Below are positions 34,748 through 42,735 of a DNA stretch of 64,000 nucleotides, piece after piece. Source of the DNA: Desulfobacteraceae bacterium (GTDB lineage Bacteria > Desulfobacterota > Desulfobacteria > Desulfobacterales > UBA5852); NCBI GenBank assembly GCA_014237395.1, contig JABZFP010000017.1, positions 1 through 64,000 on the forward strand, in the 5' to 3' direction. Made by a program: the position numbers and the translations under genes. The notes beneath the pieces are model-generated. The model was not told the origin of the DNA, made no database searches, and saw only the letters and a program-made list of their open reading frames with translations. Numbering within the stretch: the first letter of the stretch is position 1; the number at the start of each line of letters is the position of its first letter.

Positions 34748-35095
34748 ATGAGCGAACAAACCCCTCGCAGGGAGACCCGCAACGAACGCTACCAGCTTAT
34801 CCTGGAAGAAGAGATTGAAGAATTTAACCGCCGCTGCAAAGGTAAGGACTGCGAACTTAAAGATCTTGATTTCCGCAGCCAGGATCTGAGGCAGGTCAAC
34901 GCAGAGAGGATCGATTTTTCCGGATGTTACTTTCGACTGGCCGATCTGCGCAGGCTGGACATGAGCACATGTTGCCTTGAAGGCGCCAGCATCCATGGCG
35001 CCAAGATATCAGGCGTTTACTTCCCTCCGGATCTGTCCCCCGAAGAGATTCGTCTTTCGCTTGAATTCGGCACACGCATGCGCTATCGGACGTAA
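34748..35095 (+). CDS. Pentapeptide-repeat-like small protein
   Basis: 115 residues, start ATG 34748 with AAGGA upstream. The N-terminal 30 residues are charged (RRETRNERYQLILEEEIEEFNRR). From about 38 the A(D/N)LXX-like rhythm appears: CELKDLDFRSQDLRQVNAERIDFSGCYFRLADLRRLDMSTCCLEGASIHGAKISGVYFP. This fits three to four coils of a right-handed quadrilateral beta-helix. There are too few repeats for a DNA-mimic such as MfpA. Cytoplasmic, function unknown. Confidence 0.7.
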   Translation: MSEQTPRRETRNERYQLILEEEIEEFNRRCKGKDCELKDLDFRSQDLRQVNAERIDFSGCYFRLADLRRLDMSTCCLEGASIHGAKISGVYFPPDLSPEEIRLSLEFGTRMRYRT

Positions 35096-35146
35096 GTCTT
35101 CGAGGGATTCTGCAAGCGGCATCATTCACACCGCCAGTCCAACGAT

Positions 35147-35491
35147 CTAGTGCGATGCCACGAGATCGGTATCGTCAAAAAACAACTCCACGGATTGATC
35201 TTCGGCCGAATCGAACAACACCATCACCGACTCTGCAATCTTGACCACATAGGGTCGGATCGGAAACAAATTGGGGGTTCGCAGCGTGTCGACCAGCGCA
35301 TCCCGGCCCTGCGAAACCGAACGTTCAATACGGTCATGGCTATAGGTTTCTTCGCACAGAAATTCATAGTCTTCCTGACGCAACATCGATGAGGCCACAT
35401 TGCGCAGGTTTTTGTCGATAATGGCATACTCCCTGATTTTGAACTCCTGTTTGGTTCCTTCCTGGCTGATGATATATTTCTGACGCATCAT
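35147..35491 (-). CDS. Conserved hypothetical protein
   Basis: 114 residues starting MMRQKYIISQEGTKQEFKIREYA, with AAAGGAG four to five bases ahead of 35491. Predicted alpha/beta, with acidic C-terminus (VELFFDDTDLVASH). No motif, signal or membrane segment is seen. It stands alone between convergent gene 34748-35095 and the dehydratase at 35728. Confidence 0.65.
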   Translation of the reverse strand: MMRQKYIISQEGTKQEFKIREYAIIDKNLRNVASSMLRQEDYEFLCEETYSHDRIERSVSQGRDALVDTLRTPNLFPIRPYVVKIAESVMVLFDSAEDQSVELFFDDTDLVASH

Positions 35492-35727
35492 CGGTCTCCT
35501 TTGCGTTTGATGTTACGGTAGCAGACGATGCAACACGCCCCGTTACGGGAACGGCTGCCCCTTGTCCAATATGGATCGGCGTCGTGAACCAGTGAGAATG
35601 GCGGGGGTGCTAAGAAAGCGAACGCTTGATGAAACAGTCTGATGGATCCCACTAATGCTGATCTATTTGATCAAGACAATAGCACAGGTCGCGAAAAAAT
35701 ACCAGCGAGCATGTTCATGCCCGTCAT

Positions 35728-37182
35728 TCAGGGAATTTTCAGCAGCGTCCTAACGCGGGCCATCTTTTCTTCCAGTCCGCCCTGACGCCCGATCATAATG
35801 CGCTGGGCCATGGGAGGGCCGGCCCCGTGCATGGATTCGATCAGGTAAGCCACCGCACCGGACCCGGCCACCAGGTTTTCGATCAGACGCAGCACTTTGA
35901 TGCGATCCACCGGATCGGCCCCTTCGGCCGCTGCCAAGTATTTCTTAATATAGGGACCGGTGACAGGATCTTCAAGGTCGTGCGCCGATGGCATGGTGCC
36001 CAGCAACCCGCCGGCGATATCCGTGGCCAGCCGCGCCAGTTCATAGGGAAACCGCGTAACATTCAGTTTGCACACGTTGGCCAGTAGCATGTCGATTTCA
36101 AAGTTCCCGGCCGCCGTGGCGTGTCCCATGGCCGAACAGGCAATCCCGCAGGCAAACAGCGTTTCGTTGAGATGAATCATCTCCACCAGTTTGTCCTTGA
36201 TATGCGACGCCTGCGCGACCCCGTTCATGCGGGCGATCAGGGCAGTCGCCCCGATCAGCACATCCCCGACGCCCACCTTGCAGCCACCGTAGCTCTGGCG
36301 GTGATAGGCTGCAAATCGCTCCACCAGCCGTCCGGAATAGGGCAGTTCCCCATTCAGAAAAATACGCTCGTGGGGAACAAACACATGGTCGAATACGGTC
36401 ATCACCTCCTGGCCGCCGTAACGCGGGTTTCCCATATCCAGCGAGGGTGTCTCCAGCTTGCGTGTATCGCTGGTCTGGCGGCCGTAAATATAGCGAATCC
36501 CCGGCGTGTTGGTAGGCACCGCAAAACAGATGGCCCAATCCGCCTCGCCTTCCCGCATCCCCATGGTGGGCATGACCAGCACCTCATGGGCGTTGAGCAT
36601 GCCGGTCTGATGGAGCTTGGCGCCGCAGACCACCACGCCCTCCGGTTTACGGTCGACAACCCGCAGAAACAAGTCGGGATCCTTTTGATCCTTGGGACGC
36701 TTGCCCCGGTCGCCTTTGGGGTCGGTCATGGCGCCGTCCACCACCAGGTCGTCTTTTTGAATCATGGTCCAGTAAGCGTTGAAGCGCGCGTGGTAATCGG
36801 TCCCGCAAGCGGCATCGCAGTCGAACGTGGTGCTGTAAACCGCGTTGGCCGCGTCCATGCCGACACAGCGTTGAAAGCAGCATCCGGTCGTGTGGCCGCA
36901 GTAGCGTTGCATGGTCACCTTCTTCACCAGATCGTCCGTGCTGCGGTGCAGATGGGTAAAGCGATTGACCTCTTCCTTGCAGAGGGGCGAGTGTACCCGG
37001 AAAAGGGCACGGGTTGCGGCATCTTCCGCGTGGGCGCCGTCATAGGTAACGGCGACGGCCGCCCGGGACGGCTGCACCAGGCCGTGATCGCCCAGCTGGG
37101 TTTCCGTACGTCCCATGACATGGGCTTCAAGAGCAAGTTTCTCTATGGATTGCTGATATTCGCGACCGGTTTTCAGTGCCAT
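35728..37182 (-). CDS. abfD: 4-hydroxybutyryl-CoA dehydratase / vinylacetyl-CoA delta-isomerase-like enzyme
   Basis: 484 residues, start ATG 37182 with AAAGG seven bases upstream. It belongs to the 4-hydroxyphenylacetate 3-hydroxylase flavoprotein family. The [4Fe-4S] ligands known from the Clostridium aminobutyricum enzyme are all present: Cys102 and Cys106 in CFQRCVGMD, His294 and Cys301 in ERFAAYHRQSYGGCKVG. The neighbouring motifs VDGAMTDPKGDRG, HLNETLFACGIACSA and ESMHGAG--MAQRIMI are also present. This distinguishes it from plain hydroxylases. The reaction dehydrates 4-hydroxybutyryl-CoA to crotonyl-CoA using FAD and the cluster, in 4-aminobutyrate or 4-hydroxybutyrate breakdown. No CoA-transferase or dehydrogenase partner lies nearby, and a related CoA substrate is possible. 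Confidence 0.9.
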   Translation of the reverse strand: MALKTGREYQQSIEKLALEAHVMGRTETQLGDHGLVQPSRAAVAVTYDGAHAEDAATRALFRVHSPLCKEEVNRFTHLHRSTDDLVKKVTMQRYCGHTTGCCFQRCVGMDAANAVYSTTFDCDAACGTDYHARFNAYWTMIQKDDLVVDGAMTDPKGDRGKRPKDQKDPDLFLRVVDRKPEGVVVCGAKLHQTGMLNAHEVLVMPTMGMREGEADWAICFAVPTNTPGIRYIYGRQTSDTRKLETPSLDMGNPRYGGQEVMTVFDHVFVPHERIFLNGELPYSGRLVERFAAYHRQSYGGCKVGVGDVLIGATALIARMNGVAQASHIKDKLVEMIHLNETLFACGIACSAMGHATAAGNFEIDMLLANVCKLNVTRFPYELARLATDIAGGLLGTMPSAHDLEDPVTGPYIKKYLAAAEGADPVDRIKVLRLIENLVAGSGAVAYLIESMHGAGPPMAQRIMIGRQGGLEEKMARVRTLLKIP

Positions 37183-37384
37183 GCCATGACCTTTCACTAT
37201 ACGGGGTATGAAATAGAAAGAATTGTCACCGGCGCGGGATAACGGCGTCACCACCGGTGTCATTCGGACCGACGACCGAAATCTTATGACAAGCGGCACG
37301 TTTTGACAATTGCCAATTAGGGATACAAAGACTCTGGCAAGAAGACGGTATGGGCTGTTCCTTGGAAAACCGTGCCGTGGGAGG

Positions 37385-38536
37385 TTAACGCTCCTGTCCA
37401 GCGGGCCGAACGGCCAGGCGGTCTAAATCCACCCGAATAAAACGGGGCCGGTAGAGCGCCGCATCGTCATAGAGGGTGTCCGGATCATGAACATGGTTGA
37501 TGTTGTAGGAAATCAGATGCCCGTTGCCATGGCGGCTGAACTGGGGATGAACAAAGGGATTGTAGGCCGCGACAGCGCTGTTGGCTTCCGGCGCCCGATA
37601 GATGTCGACCGGTCCTTGCCAGGGTCCGGTTGGTGTCTCGGCCAGATAAACCACAACCCGGTCTGAAAACGGCTGCCGCTCATCCATGGTTACCAACCCG
37701 AAGCCTTGTTCAAGCCCGACGACGCCGAATTGACTGCTGACCCCGGCCAGTATCGATCGGGAGGCGCCGGAATTGTCCGACCAGTGATGCCCGGTCCAAT
37801 AGTGCCAGGAACCTTCCAGGCCACCCCGGGGCGCCCGGGCCACATGCAAATGCTTAACTGCGCCGCGTTGTTCCGTACCAAAAATATACACCCAGGCATC
37901 CCCCTCGTTCAATGCCGCCCCGTATGCCACGCCATGGTCATGCGCCACGGGGATCACACGATCCAGAGAAAGATCCGGCAGTTGCAGTACGGCCATCACC
38001 GTGCCATCCCAGGCCCATCCCCACATGCCCGGTGTGACCTGGTGAAATCGATGGAAGAAAACCCAGACCTGATTCTCCCAGACCGTGCCGTCCCCGGGCC
38101 AATACCAGGTTTCCGGATCTTCGGGCACCAGAAACGCCCGTGGGTCACGCGTGGTCCCCTCGTGCCGGGTTACCAGCCGCTCTCCGTCCTGAACGACCAG
38201 ACAGTTGCGGATCAGCGGACTGTCAAGCGGCCGCGAGCCATCCGGTCGGACATATCCCAGAAAGGTGTCGCCAAAAAGCCACAAGGTGCGCCCATCCGGC
38301 AGACCGATCGAAAGGGTGCCATCGCCGCCGGTCCACCCGTTGCCGTATCGCGTGAACAGCTGGTTGAAATCCGTCGCCGGTGTCGCCCCGGCAGACAAAG
38401 GCGGCGGCGCGACCGGGGGAATTCGTGTGCAGGCGACCGGCAGAAGAAAAAGAGGCGCCAGCAAGAAAAGGAGCGTGAGAACGATGGAAACGAGGAATTG
38501 CTGGCGGCGGTTGTCACAGGTACCATGCAGCGGCAT
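37385..38536 (-). CDS. Exported lipoprotein with beta-propeller-like (DUF4185/GH43-like) domain
   Basis: 383 residues from ATG 38536, GGAGG upstream. The signal (about 14-34) ends LLPVAC (lipobox). Repeated Trp/Gly/Asp segments (GDGTLSIGLPDGRTLWLFGDTFLG, WYWPGDGTVWENQVWVFFHRF, GLEGSWHYWTGHHWS, ETPTGPWQGPVDIY, AAYNPFVHPQF) resemble the blades of five-bladed propellers in DUF4185 and glycoside-hydrolase-like proteins. Activity on a carbohydrate is plausible but catalytic residues cannot be assigned with confidence. Confidence 0.7.
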   Translation of the reverse strand: MPLHGTCDNRRQQFLVSIVLTLLFLLAPLFLLPVACTRIPPVAPPPLSAGATPATDFNQLFTRYGNGWTGGDGTLSIGLPDGRTLWLFGDTFLGYVRPDGSRPLDSPLIRNCLVVQDGERLVTRHEGTTRDPRAFLVPEDPETWYWPGDGTVWENQVWVFFHRFHQVTPGMWGWAWDGTVMAVLQLPDLSLDRVIPVAHDHGVAYGAALNEGDAWVYIFGTEQRGAVKHLHVARAPRGGLEGSWHYWTGHHWSDNSGASRSILAGVSSQFGVVGLEQGFGLVTMDERQPFSDRVVVYLAETPTGPWQGPVDIYRAPEANSAVAAYNPFVHPQFSRHGNGHLISYNINHVHDPDTLYDDAALYRPRFIRVDLDRLAVRPAGQER

Positions 38537-38657
38537 CGTTTCCTCCGGGGAAATCGGGTTGGCCGGCCGGAAAGCCATAAGCCATCATTCCTGATTTTAT
38601 TTCAGGAACTTATAGGCCTACCGACCGATAAGGCAACGAACGTTGGCGATCAAAAGG

Positions 38658-39050
38658 CTACCGTCCGGACAAGGAAACACAGTACGACAAAAACCGATCC
38701 ATGGCTTCGTCGTAATCTTCGCCGGCCATGATGCCGTCTCCGACGACATCACCGTAACGTGACAGCTTTACGATTTCAAAATGGTTGCGGCTCAGCCAGC
38801 GATTGCCGCCACGAGGAAGATCGGCGTCGGTCAACCCTGCAATTTCTATTTTCTCGAGACCGCCACTGGCCGCGCTGTGGCTGTATACATCGAATTTCCG
38901 ATCCGGATTCGGCAGGATAAATTTGACGTCGCCGCAAGCCTGCAGCGCAATCTTACGCCCGTTCGGCATTACGGCGTAAGCAACCTGCCCCTTGTAAAAG
39001 ACGCTGTCGCCGCAATTTTCCTTCTTTTCCTGAACGACATACATTTCCAT
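38658..39050 (-). CDS. Small protein of unknown function under c-di-GMP riboswitch control
   Basis: 130 residues if started at ATG 39050 (MEMYVVQEKK; a longer frame reaches 39080). Mostly beta with several charged turns. Four Cys (near 13, 39, 123 and elsewhere) and no signal peptide or membrane helix. Nothing recognisable by family. Its leader holds a complete GEMM-I riboswitch, terminator and promoter (39081-39272), so it is presumably part of the motile/sessile switch or surface programme governed by c-di-GMP. That regulatory link is the main clue to its role. Confidence 0.75.
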   Translation of the reverse strand: MEMYVVQEKKENCGDSVFYKGQVAYAVMPNGRKIALQACGDVKFILPNPDRKFDVYSHSAASGGLEKIEIAGLTDADLPRGGNRWLSRNHFEIVKLSRYGDVVGDGIMAGEDYDEAMDRFLSYCVSLSGR

Positions 39051-39080
39051 CAGGATCTGACCTTTTGAAGCAAACGCCAC

Positions 39081-39114
39081 TTAAAAAGCCCCGGCCATTC
39101 AGCGGCAAGGGCTT
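39081..39114 (-). terminator. Riboswitch expression-platform terminator
   Basis: On the minus strand AAGCCC...GGGCTT with inner CC/GG pairs (39086-39114), then TTTTT (39083-39087). It lies between the aptamer and the ATG at 39050, as expected of a transcription-terminating riboswitch. Confidence 0.75.
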
Positions 39115-39131
39115 GGTTCGCAGGTTCACAT

Positions 39132-39210
39132 TCGGCAACCCGGCTATCCTAACCTGTGTCGGTATTGGACCCGTGGTTTTGCGCCTCCGTCTTTCAACAG
39201 AGTTGCCCTT
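39132..39210 (-). promoter_or_regulatory. GEMM-I (c-di-GMP-I) riboswitch aptamer
   Basis: Minus-strand reading: AGGGCAA opening arm, a GAAA tetraloop helix (TGTTGAAAGACGG), the receptor-side stretch GGCGCAAAACCACGGGTCC, and the closing GATAGCCGGGTTGCC. Order, spacing and conserved bases match the GEMM-I consensus (Vc2: AGGGCAAACC, GAAA, GACGCAAAGCC, GCGGGGUUACC). The base I align with Vc2 G20 is G, favouring c-di-GMP over cGAMP. Alignment by eye. Confidence 0.85.
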
Positions 39211-39243
39211 ATCGAATTTTAAACACTGATTTTCTGACGATTC

Positions 39244-39272
39244 ACTAAAAACCAAAAGGGGGATTTTGTCAA
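39244..39272 (-). promoter_or_regulatory. Promoter for the riboswitch-controlled gene
   Basis: Minus-strand TTGACA (39267-39272), 17-base spacer, TTTAGT (39244-39249). The start of transcription would be about 39237, some 27 bases before the aptamer. Confidence 0.6.
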
Positions 39273-39401
39273 GCATCTTATGCAGATAGCTCTGACGGAC
39301 CGTATGGGATGTCTGTGTGCCGCAGCGCAACCCCCATCAGCCTGTCTGGTCATTCCGCCATATCGAAAGGGAAATCTTGCAAGAAGGACGATCGAGGCGG
39401 A

Positions 39402-39671
39402 CTAACGCGGCTTGCGCAGGTTGCGGAGTTTATCGATTTGTTTTTTCTTCAAGAGCAGATCGATAAACGCGCTGAACTGGGTGGACAACGTCCGGCTTTC
39501 GGTGCTTTCCAGCCGTTCCTCGATCGCTTCGAGCCGGCTGCGAAGGTCATTGCGTTCCGGTGTCTGGATCAACAGCCGCCGATAAATGGCCGCTGCTTTG
39601 TCGAAATGGCCCTGGTCGGCATAAATTTGTGCCATGGTTTCGGTTTCGAATTCTTTCTCGACGGCCATCAT
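39402..39671 (-). CDS. Small TPR-like protein
   Basis: About 89 residues (ATG 39671 or 39668; a GTG at 39683 would add four). Residues 10-45 (EFETETMAQIYADQGHFDKAAAIYRRLLIQTPERNDLRSRL) make one and a half tetratricopeptide helix pairs with the canonical A-IY-DQG-FDKA-AIYR-LL spacing. A charged helix with TLSTQFSAFIDLLLKKKQ follows. Probably a cytoplasmic scaffold or interaction protein. It follows ftsB by 76 bases on the same strand, so it may belong to the murJ-ftsB unit. Confidence 0.7.
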   Translation of the reverse strand: MMAVEKEFETETMAQIYADQGHFDKAAAIYRRLLIQTPERNDLRSRLEAIEERLESTESRTLSTQFSAFIDLLLKKKQIDKLRNLRKPR

Positions 39672-39747
39672 GATCGAATCCACTTAAAACGTTAACGGCT
39701 TCCCGGAAGGCCGGGTTAAATCTGAACAAGACAGACGTGTCCGATGG

Positions 39748-40071
39748 TCACGGTTGCGGCGTGCCGGAATTCGCCGCGAGCGGCGCTGATGCCCCCGGCG
39801 TTATAAAAACGAGCTCATCGGCCGCCACCAGCCCGAGTTCGCTGCGGGCGACATGTTCGATATAGTGGGGATCGTTTTCCAGGCGTTCCTTTTCGGAAAA
39901 CCGGGCCAGGTTCTCTTGCAGCAACGTCTGGTTTTTATCCACCAGGCGATCCCGCTCGAGCTTCACCAGATGGAGATCGGCCAAACCTTTATCGCCAAAG
40001 ATAATCACGAGCAGGAAAGTGAAAAGGCCCACAACGGCGAAAGATAGGAAGATGCTTTGTCGCGTATTCAC
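39748..40071 (-). CDS. ftsB: Cell division protein FtsB / septum formation initiator
   Basis: 107 residues. The start is a GTG at 40071 that overlaps the murJ stop as GTGA; a TTG at 40092 is longer but has no ribosome-binding site. Membrane helix about 8-28 (FLSFAVVGLFTFLLVIIFG), then a coiled coil (about 35-65, LVKLERDRLVDKNQTLLQENLARFSEKERL) and the DPHYIEHVARSELGLV motif characteristic of FtsB/DivIC. FtsB joins FtsL and FtsQ to activate septal peptidoglycan synthesis. Coupling to murJ fits a shared cell-wall role. Confidence 0.88.
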   Translation of the reverse strand: MNTRQSIFLSFAVVGLFTFLLVIIFGDKGLADLHLVKLERDRLVDKNQTLLQENLARFSEKERLENDPHYIEHVARSELGLVAADELVFITPGASAPLAANSGTPQP

Positions 40072-41693
40072 GGTATGTTTTTCCGTTGCCAAACCAGTTG
40101 ACGGCAGAGACGCAATTCCTTGCTGCGGCAGAGAAAAGCGGCCGTCGCATAGACGGCTACACCCGTTGTGATGCAGGCAAGCAGCCGCCCGATCTGAAGC
40201 GCGGTGCCGCGGCCGGGCGCCTCAGTCAACCAGACGTTCAGGAGGTGGACGGCGTATCCCATCAAAAGGGCGCACCCTGCTATCCGGCCGACCGCCGACA
40301 CAATCTTCCAGCCGCCCAGCGGGCCGATTTGCCAGCGCAGCATGACGCCCAGCAGCATAACGTTCACCATGGCGGACAGGGCCGCCGCCAGAGCGATGCC
40401 GCCATGCCCCATGACCCGCATCAGCAGGACACCGGCCACGAGATTGACGAGCATGCTGATGACCGCGGCCTTAAGCGGACGATAGGCATCCTGTCGTGCA
40501 TAAAATACGGCCAGCAAAATGCGCAAAGCGGCGTAAGCCCATAATCCGGAACTATACCATACGAGGGCTTCAGCCGTCAACCGGGTGGAATCACTGCCAA
40601 AAGCGCCCCGTTCAAAAAGAAGGGCCACAATCGGCTCCCGCAATACGATCAACCCCACCATGGCCGGCACGGTGACAAACAAGACCATCCGCAGCGATTG
40701 GGAAAGCGTCTGTTTCAAGTCGTCGAGTCGTTTTTCAGCTGCCTGGCGCGAAAGACCCGGCATCATCACCGTAACCGCCGATATGGCAAAAATCCCCAGT
40801 GGGAACTGGACCAGGCGGTCCGCATAGAAAAGATACGACACGCTGCCCGCGGCGAGATAGGACGCCAGCAAGGTTCCCAACAGAACATTGATCTGATAGG
40901 TGGCGCCACCCAGCAGGACGGGCAGCGCCGAACGACCGAATCGACCGAGGGCGCCTGCTTCAGGCAGGGGAGCTTGCCAGAAGCGAACCCCGTGACGCAC
41001 AAGGACCGGCACCTGCAGACCGAGCTGCAAAGCGCCCCCAAACACGACCCCGGCCGCCAGAATACCAACACGCACCGCCATCGTCGGTGCCAGCCAGAAA
41101 CCGATCCATACTGCTGAAATCATAGCTATATTGAGCGCCAGGGGGGCCAGCGCCGGGGCGGTAAAATGCCCCAGGGCATTGAGGATGCCCATGCTTAGTG
41201 CCACCAGCCCTACCAGGAGCACATAGGGGAACATGATGCGGGTTAAATGAACGGTCAGTTGAAGTTTGTCACCCGACACCATAAAACCGGGCGCCAGCCC
41301 ACGCACAATGGCAGGACTCAGTAGCATTCCCAGCAAAACAATGACGGCAAGGATCAACGCCAGACGACGCAGGGCCATGACCGCCAAATCAAGAGCACGC
41401 TTCCCTCCCCGGCGGCGGGCCTCGTCGTGAAAGACCGGGATGAAGGCCATGCCGAGCGCGCCTTCCCCCACAAGACGTCGGACCAGATTGGGAATGCGAA
41501 AGGCCACGATAAAGGCGTCCGCATACACACCGGCGCCGAAACTCCAGGCGATCAGCATATCCCTCACATAGCCTAAGATCCGGCTTGCCAAGGTTGCGGA
41601 TACCACCACGCCGGCATCCCGGATACCGGCCGGACCCGTCGGCAAAGCATCGGATTCAGGCGACGAAGGGGCCACAGCTTTCACGGCGTTCAC
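40068..41693 (-). CDS. murJ: Lipid II flippase MurJ
   Basis: 541 residues, GTG start at 41693. Fourteen hydrophobic helices. Begins with the MurJ pattern SRILGYVRDMLIAWSFGAGVYADAFIVAFRIPNLVRRLVGEGALGMAFIPVF, including the essential RD and R residues of the cavity. MFPYVLLVGLVALSMGILNA and ERGAFGSDST are also typical. MurJ moves lipid II from cytoplasm to periplasm for peptidoglycan synthesis. Coupled to ftsB downstream. The divergent rpsT promoter lies beyond its 5' end. Confidence 0.95.
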   Translation of the reverse strand: MNAVKAVAPSSPESDALPTGPAGIRDAGVVVSATLASRILGYVRDMLIAWSFGAGVYADAFIVAFRIPNLVRRLVGEGALGMAFIPVFHDEARRRGGKRALDLAVMALRRLALILAVIVLLGMLLSPAIVRGLAPGFMVSGDKLQLTVHLTRIMFPYVLLVGLVALSMGILNALGHFTAPALAPLALNIAMISAVWIGFWLAPTMAVRVGILAAGVVFGGALQLGLQVPVLVRHGVRFWQAPLPEAGALGRFGRSALPVLLGGATYQINVLLGTLLASYLAAGSVSYLFYADRLVQFPLGIFAISAVTVMMPGLSRQAAEKRLDDLKQTLSQSLRMVLFVTVPAMVGLIVLREPIVALLFERGAFGSDSTRLTAEALVWYSSGLWAYAALRILLAVFYARQDAYRPLKAAVISMLVNLVAGVLLMRVMGHGGIALAAALSAMVNVMLLGVMLRWQIGPLGGWKIVSAVGRIAGCALLMGYAVHLLNVWLTEAPGRGTALQIGRLLACITTGVAVYATAAFLCRSKELRLCRQLVWQRKNIP

Positions 41694-41764
41694 GCGGCAG
41701 CGCCGGGCAGGTTTCGGCCGACGGCCCGCCAGACACGATTATCGGAAACAGCGTGATTCAATGC

Positions 41765-41793
41765 TTGACATTTCCTGGTGGTTCCGTTAGATA
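41765..41793 (+). promoter_or_regulatory. rpsT promoter
   Basis: TTGACA (41765-41770), 17-base spacer, TAGATA (41788-41793), 37 bases before the rpsT start. Confidence 0.65.
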
Positions 41794-41829
41794 TCCAGAT
41801 TCAAAATTTTAAGAAAAGGAGATTCCATC

Positions 41830-42090
41830 TTGGCAAATCATAAATCAGCGAAAAAACGTGCCCTGCAGAATGAAGTTCGGCGGTTGCGCAACCGTTCCGT
41901 CAAAACCCAGATCAAAGGCATCGTTAAAAATATGCGTGCGGCAGCCACCGGCGACGATGCGACCCAGGGTCCTGAGCAACTGAAGATCGCCCAGTCGGCC
42001 ATTGACAAAGCCGCCAAAAAAGGCGTTTTGCATCGAAAAACCGCTGCGCGCAAGATTTCCCGCCTGTCGCGACTCGTCAAAACGACGTAG
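41830..42090 (+). CDS. rpsT: 30S ribosomal protein S20
   Basis: 86 residues, basic and helical: ANHKSAKKRALQNEVRRLRNR at the start and the S20 ending AIDKAAKKGVLHRKTAARKISRLSRLVK. It binds 16S rRNA in the small subunit. The initiation codon is TTG with AGGAG upstream. E. coli rpsT also begins with UUG, used in autogenous control, so the rare codon may serve the same purpose. A terminator follows at 42127. Confidence 0.97.
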   Translation: MANHKSAKKRALQNEVRRLRNRSVKTQIKGIVKNMRAAATGDDATQGPEQLKIAQSAIDKAAKKGVLHRKTAARKISRLSRLVKTT

Positions 42091-42126
42091 ACGATCGCCG
42101 CCGCGCACCCTACCGGCCATACCATT

Positions 42127-42160
42127 AACGCATGACGACATACCGTTGTCATGCGTTTTT
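42127..42160 (+). terminator. Intrinsic terminator of rpsT
   Basis: ACGCATGAC (42128-42136) pairs perfectly with GTCATGCGT (42148-42156), followed by a T run. Only weakly T-rich on the other side, so mainly for rpsT. Confidence 0.85.
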
Positions 42161-42164
42161 CGGT

Positions 42165-42722
42165 TTAAAACGACGCGGTAAATCGGTAGTGGAATTTCTC
42201 CGCCAGGCGGGGGGAAATCACCGCCAGGGCTCGTCGCAAATTGCCTTCCGTGCTGGTTTTGTCCGACAACACGGTGTAGGCTTCACTGTCGCTCAGACTG
42301 TTTTGCCAAAGCACTTTGCCTTGGCGGTTTTTGAGAAAAAGATCGACGGTGACACTCACCTGCCGCTCCAGGGTTGTGGTGATGCTGCGGCGTGACACCG
42401 ACCCCGTCCGCAGATCGCGAATCACCCCCTCCAGAACGTATTGCGCCGCGTCCCGGTCCACCACTTTCGAATGGCCGCTGCGGTTCACCTCGAAGATCAG
42501 ATCGTTGGTAAACTGGGTTTCAATCCCGACCTTGGTGGTGGTGTTGTGCATGGGCGGAATATGCACCGTCTGGACATCGATCACCGGATTCCGGTCCCCT
42601 GTGAAGCGATAACCGCAACTGTTAAGACTGATCACGAACAGCGCCGCCATGACGATCGCGCACACGGCCGGACGCACCCGAGAAATACAACCGCCCACTG
42701 CTCTCTCCCCGCTGTTGATCAT
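42165..42722 (-). CDS. lptE: LPS-assembly lipoprotein LptE
   Basis: 185 residues, start ATG 42722 with AAGGG upstream. Signal to about residue 35, lipobox SLNSC followed by GYRF, the invariant start of mature LptE. The core has the LptE pattern IPPMHNTTTKVGIETQFTNDLIFEVNRSG and repeating VSVTVDLFLKNRQGKVLW. It plugs and stabilises the LptD barrel that inserts lipopolysaccharide into the outer membrane, confirming a Gram-negative, LPS-bearing host. It follows leuS on the same strand at 13 bases. Confidence 0.88.
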   Translation of the reverse strand: MINSGERAVGGCISRVRPAVCAIVMAALFVISLNSCGYRFTGDRNPVIDVQTVHIPPMHNTTTKVGIETQFTNDLIFEVNRSGHSKVVDRDAAQYVLEGVIRDLRTGSVSRRSITTTLERQVSVTVDLFLKNRQGKVLWQNSLSDSEAYTVLSDKTSTEGNLRRALAVISPRLAEKFHYRFTASF

Positions 42723-42735
42723 GGGCACCGACCCT

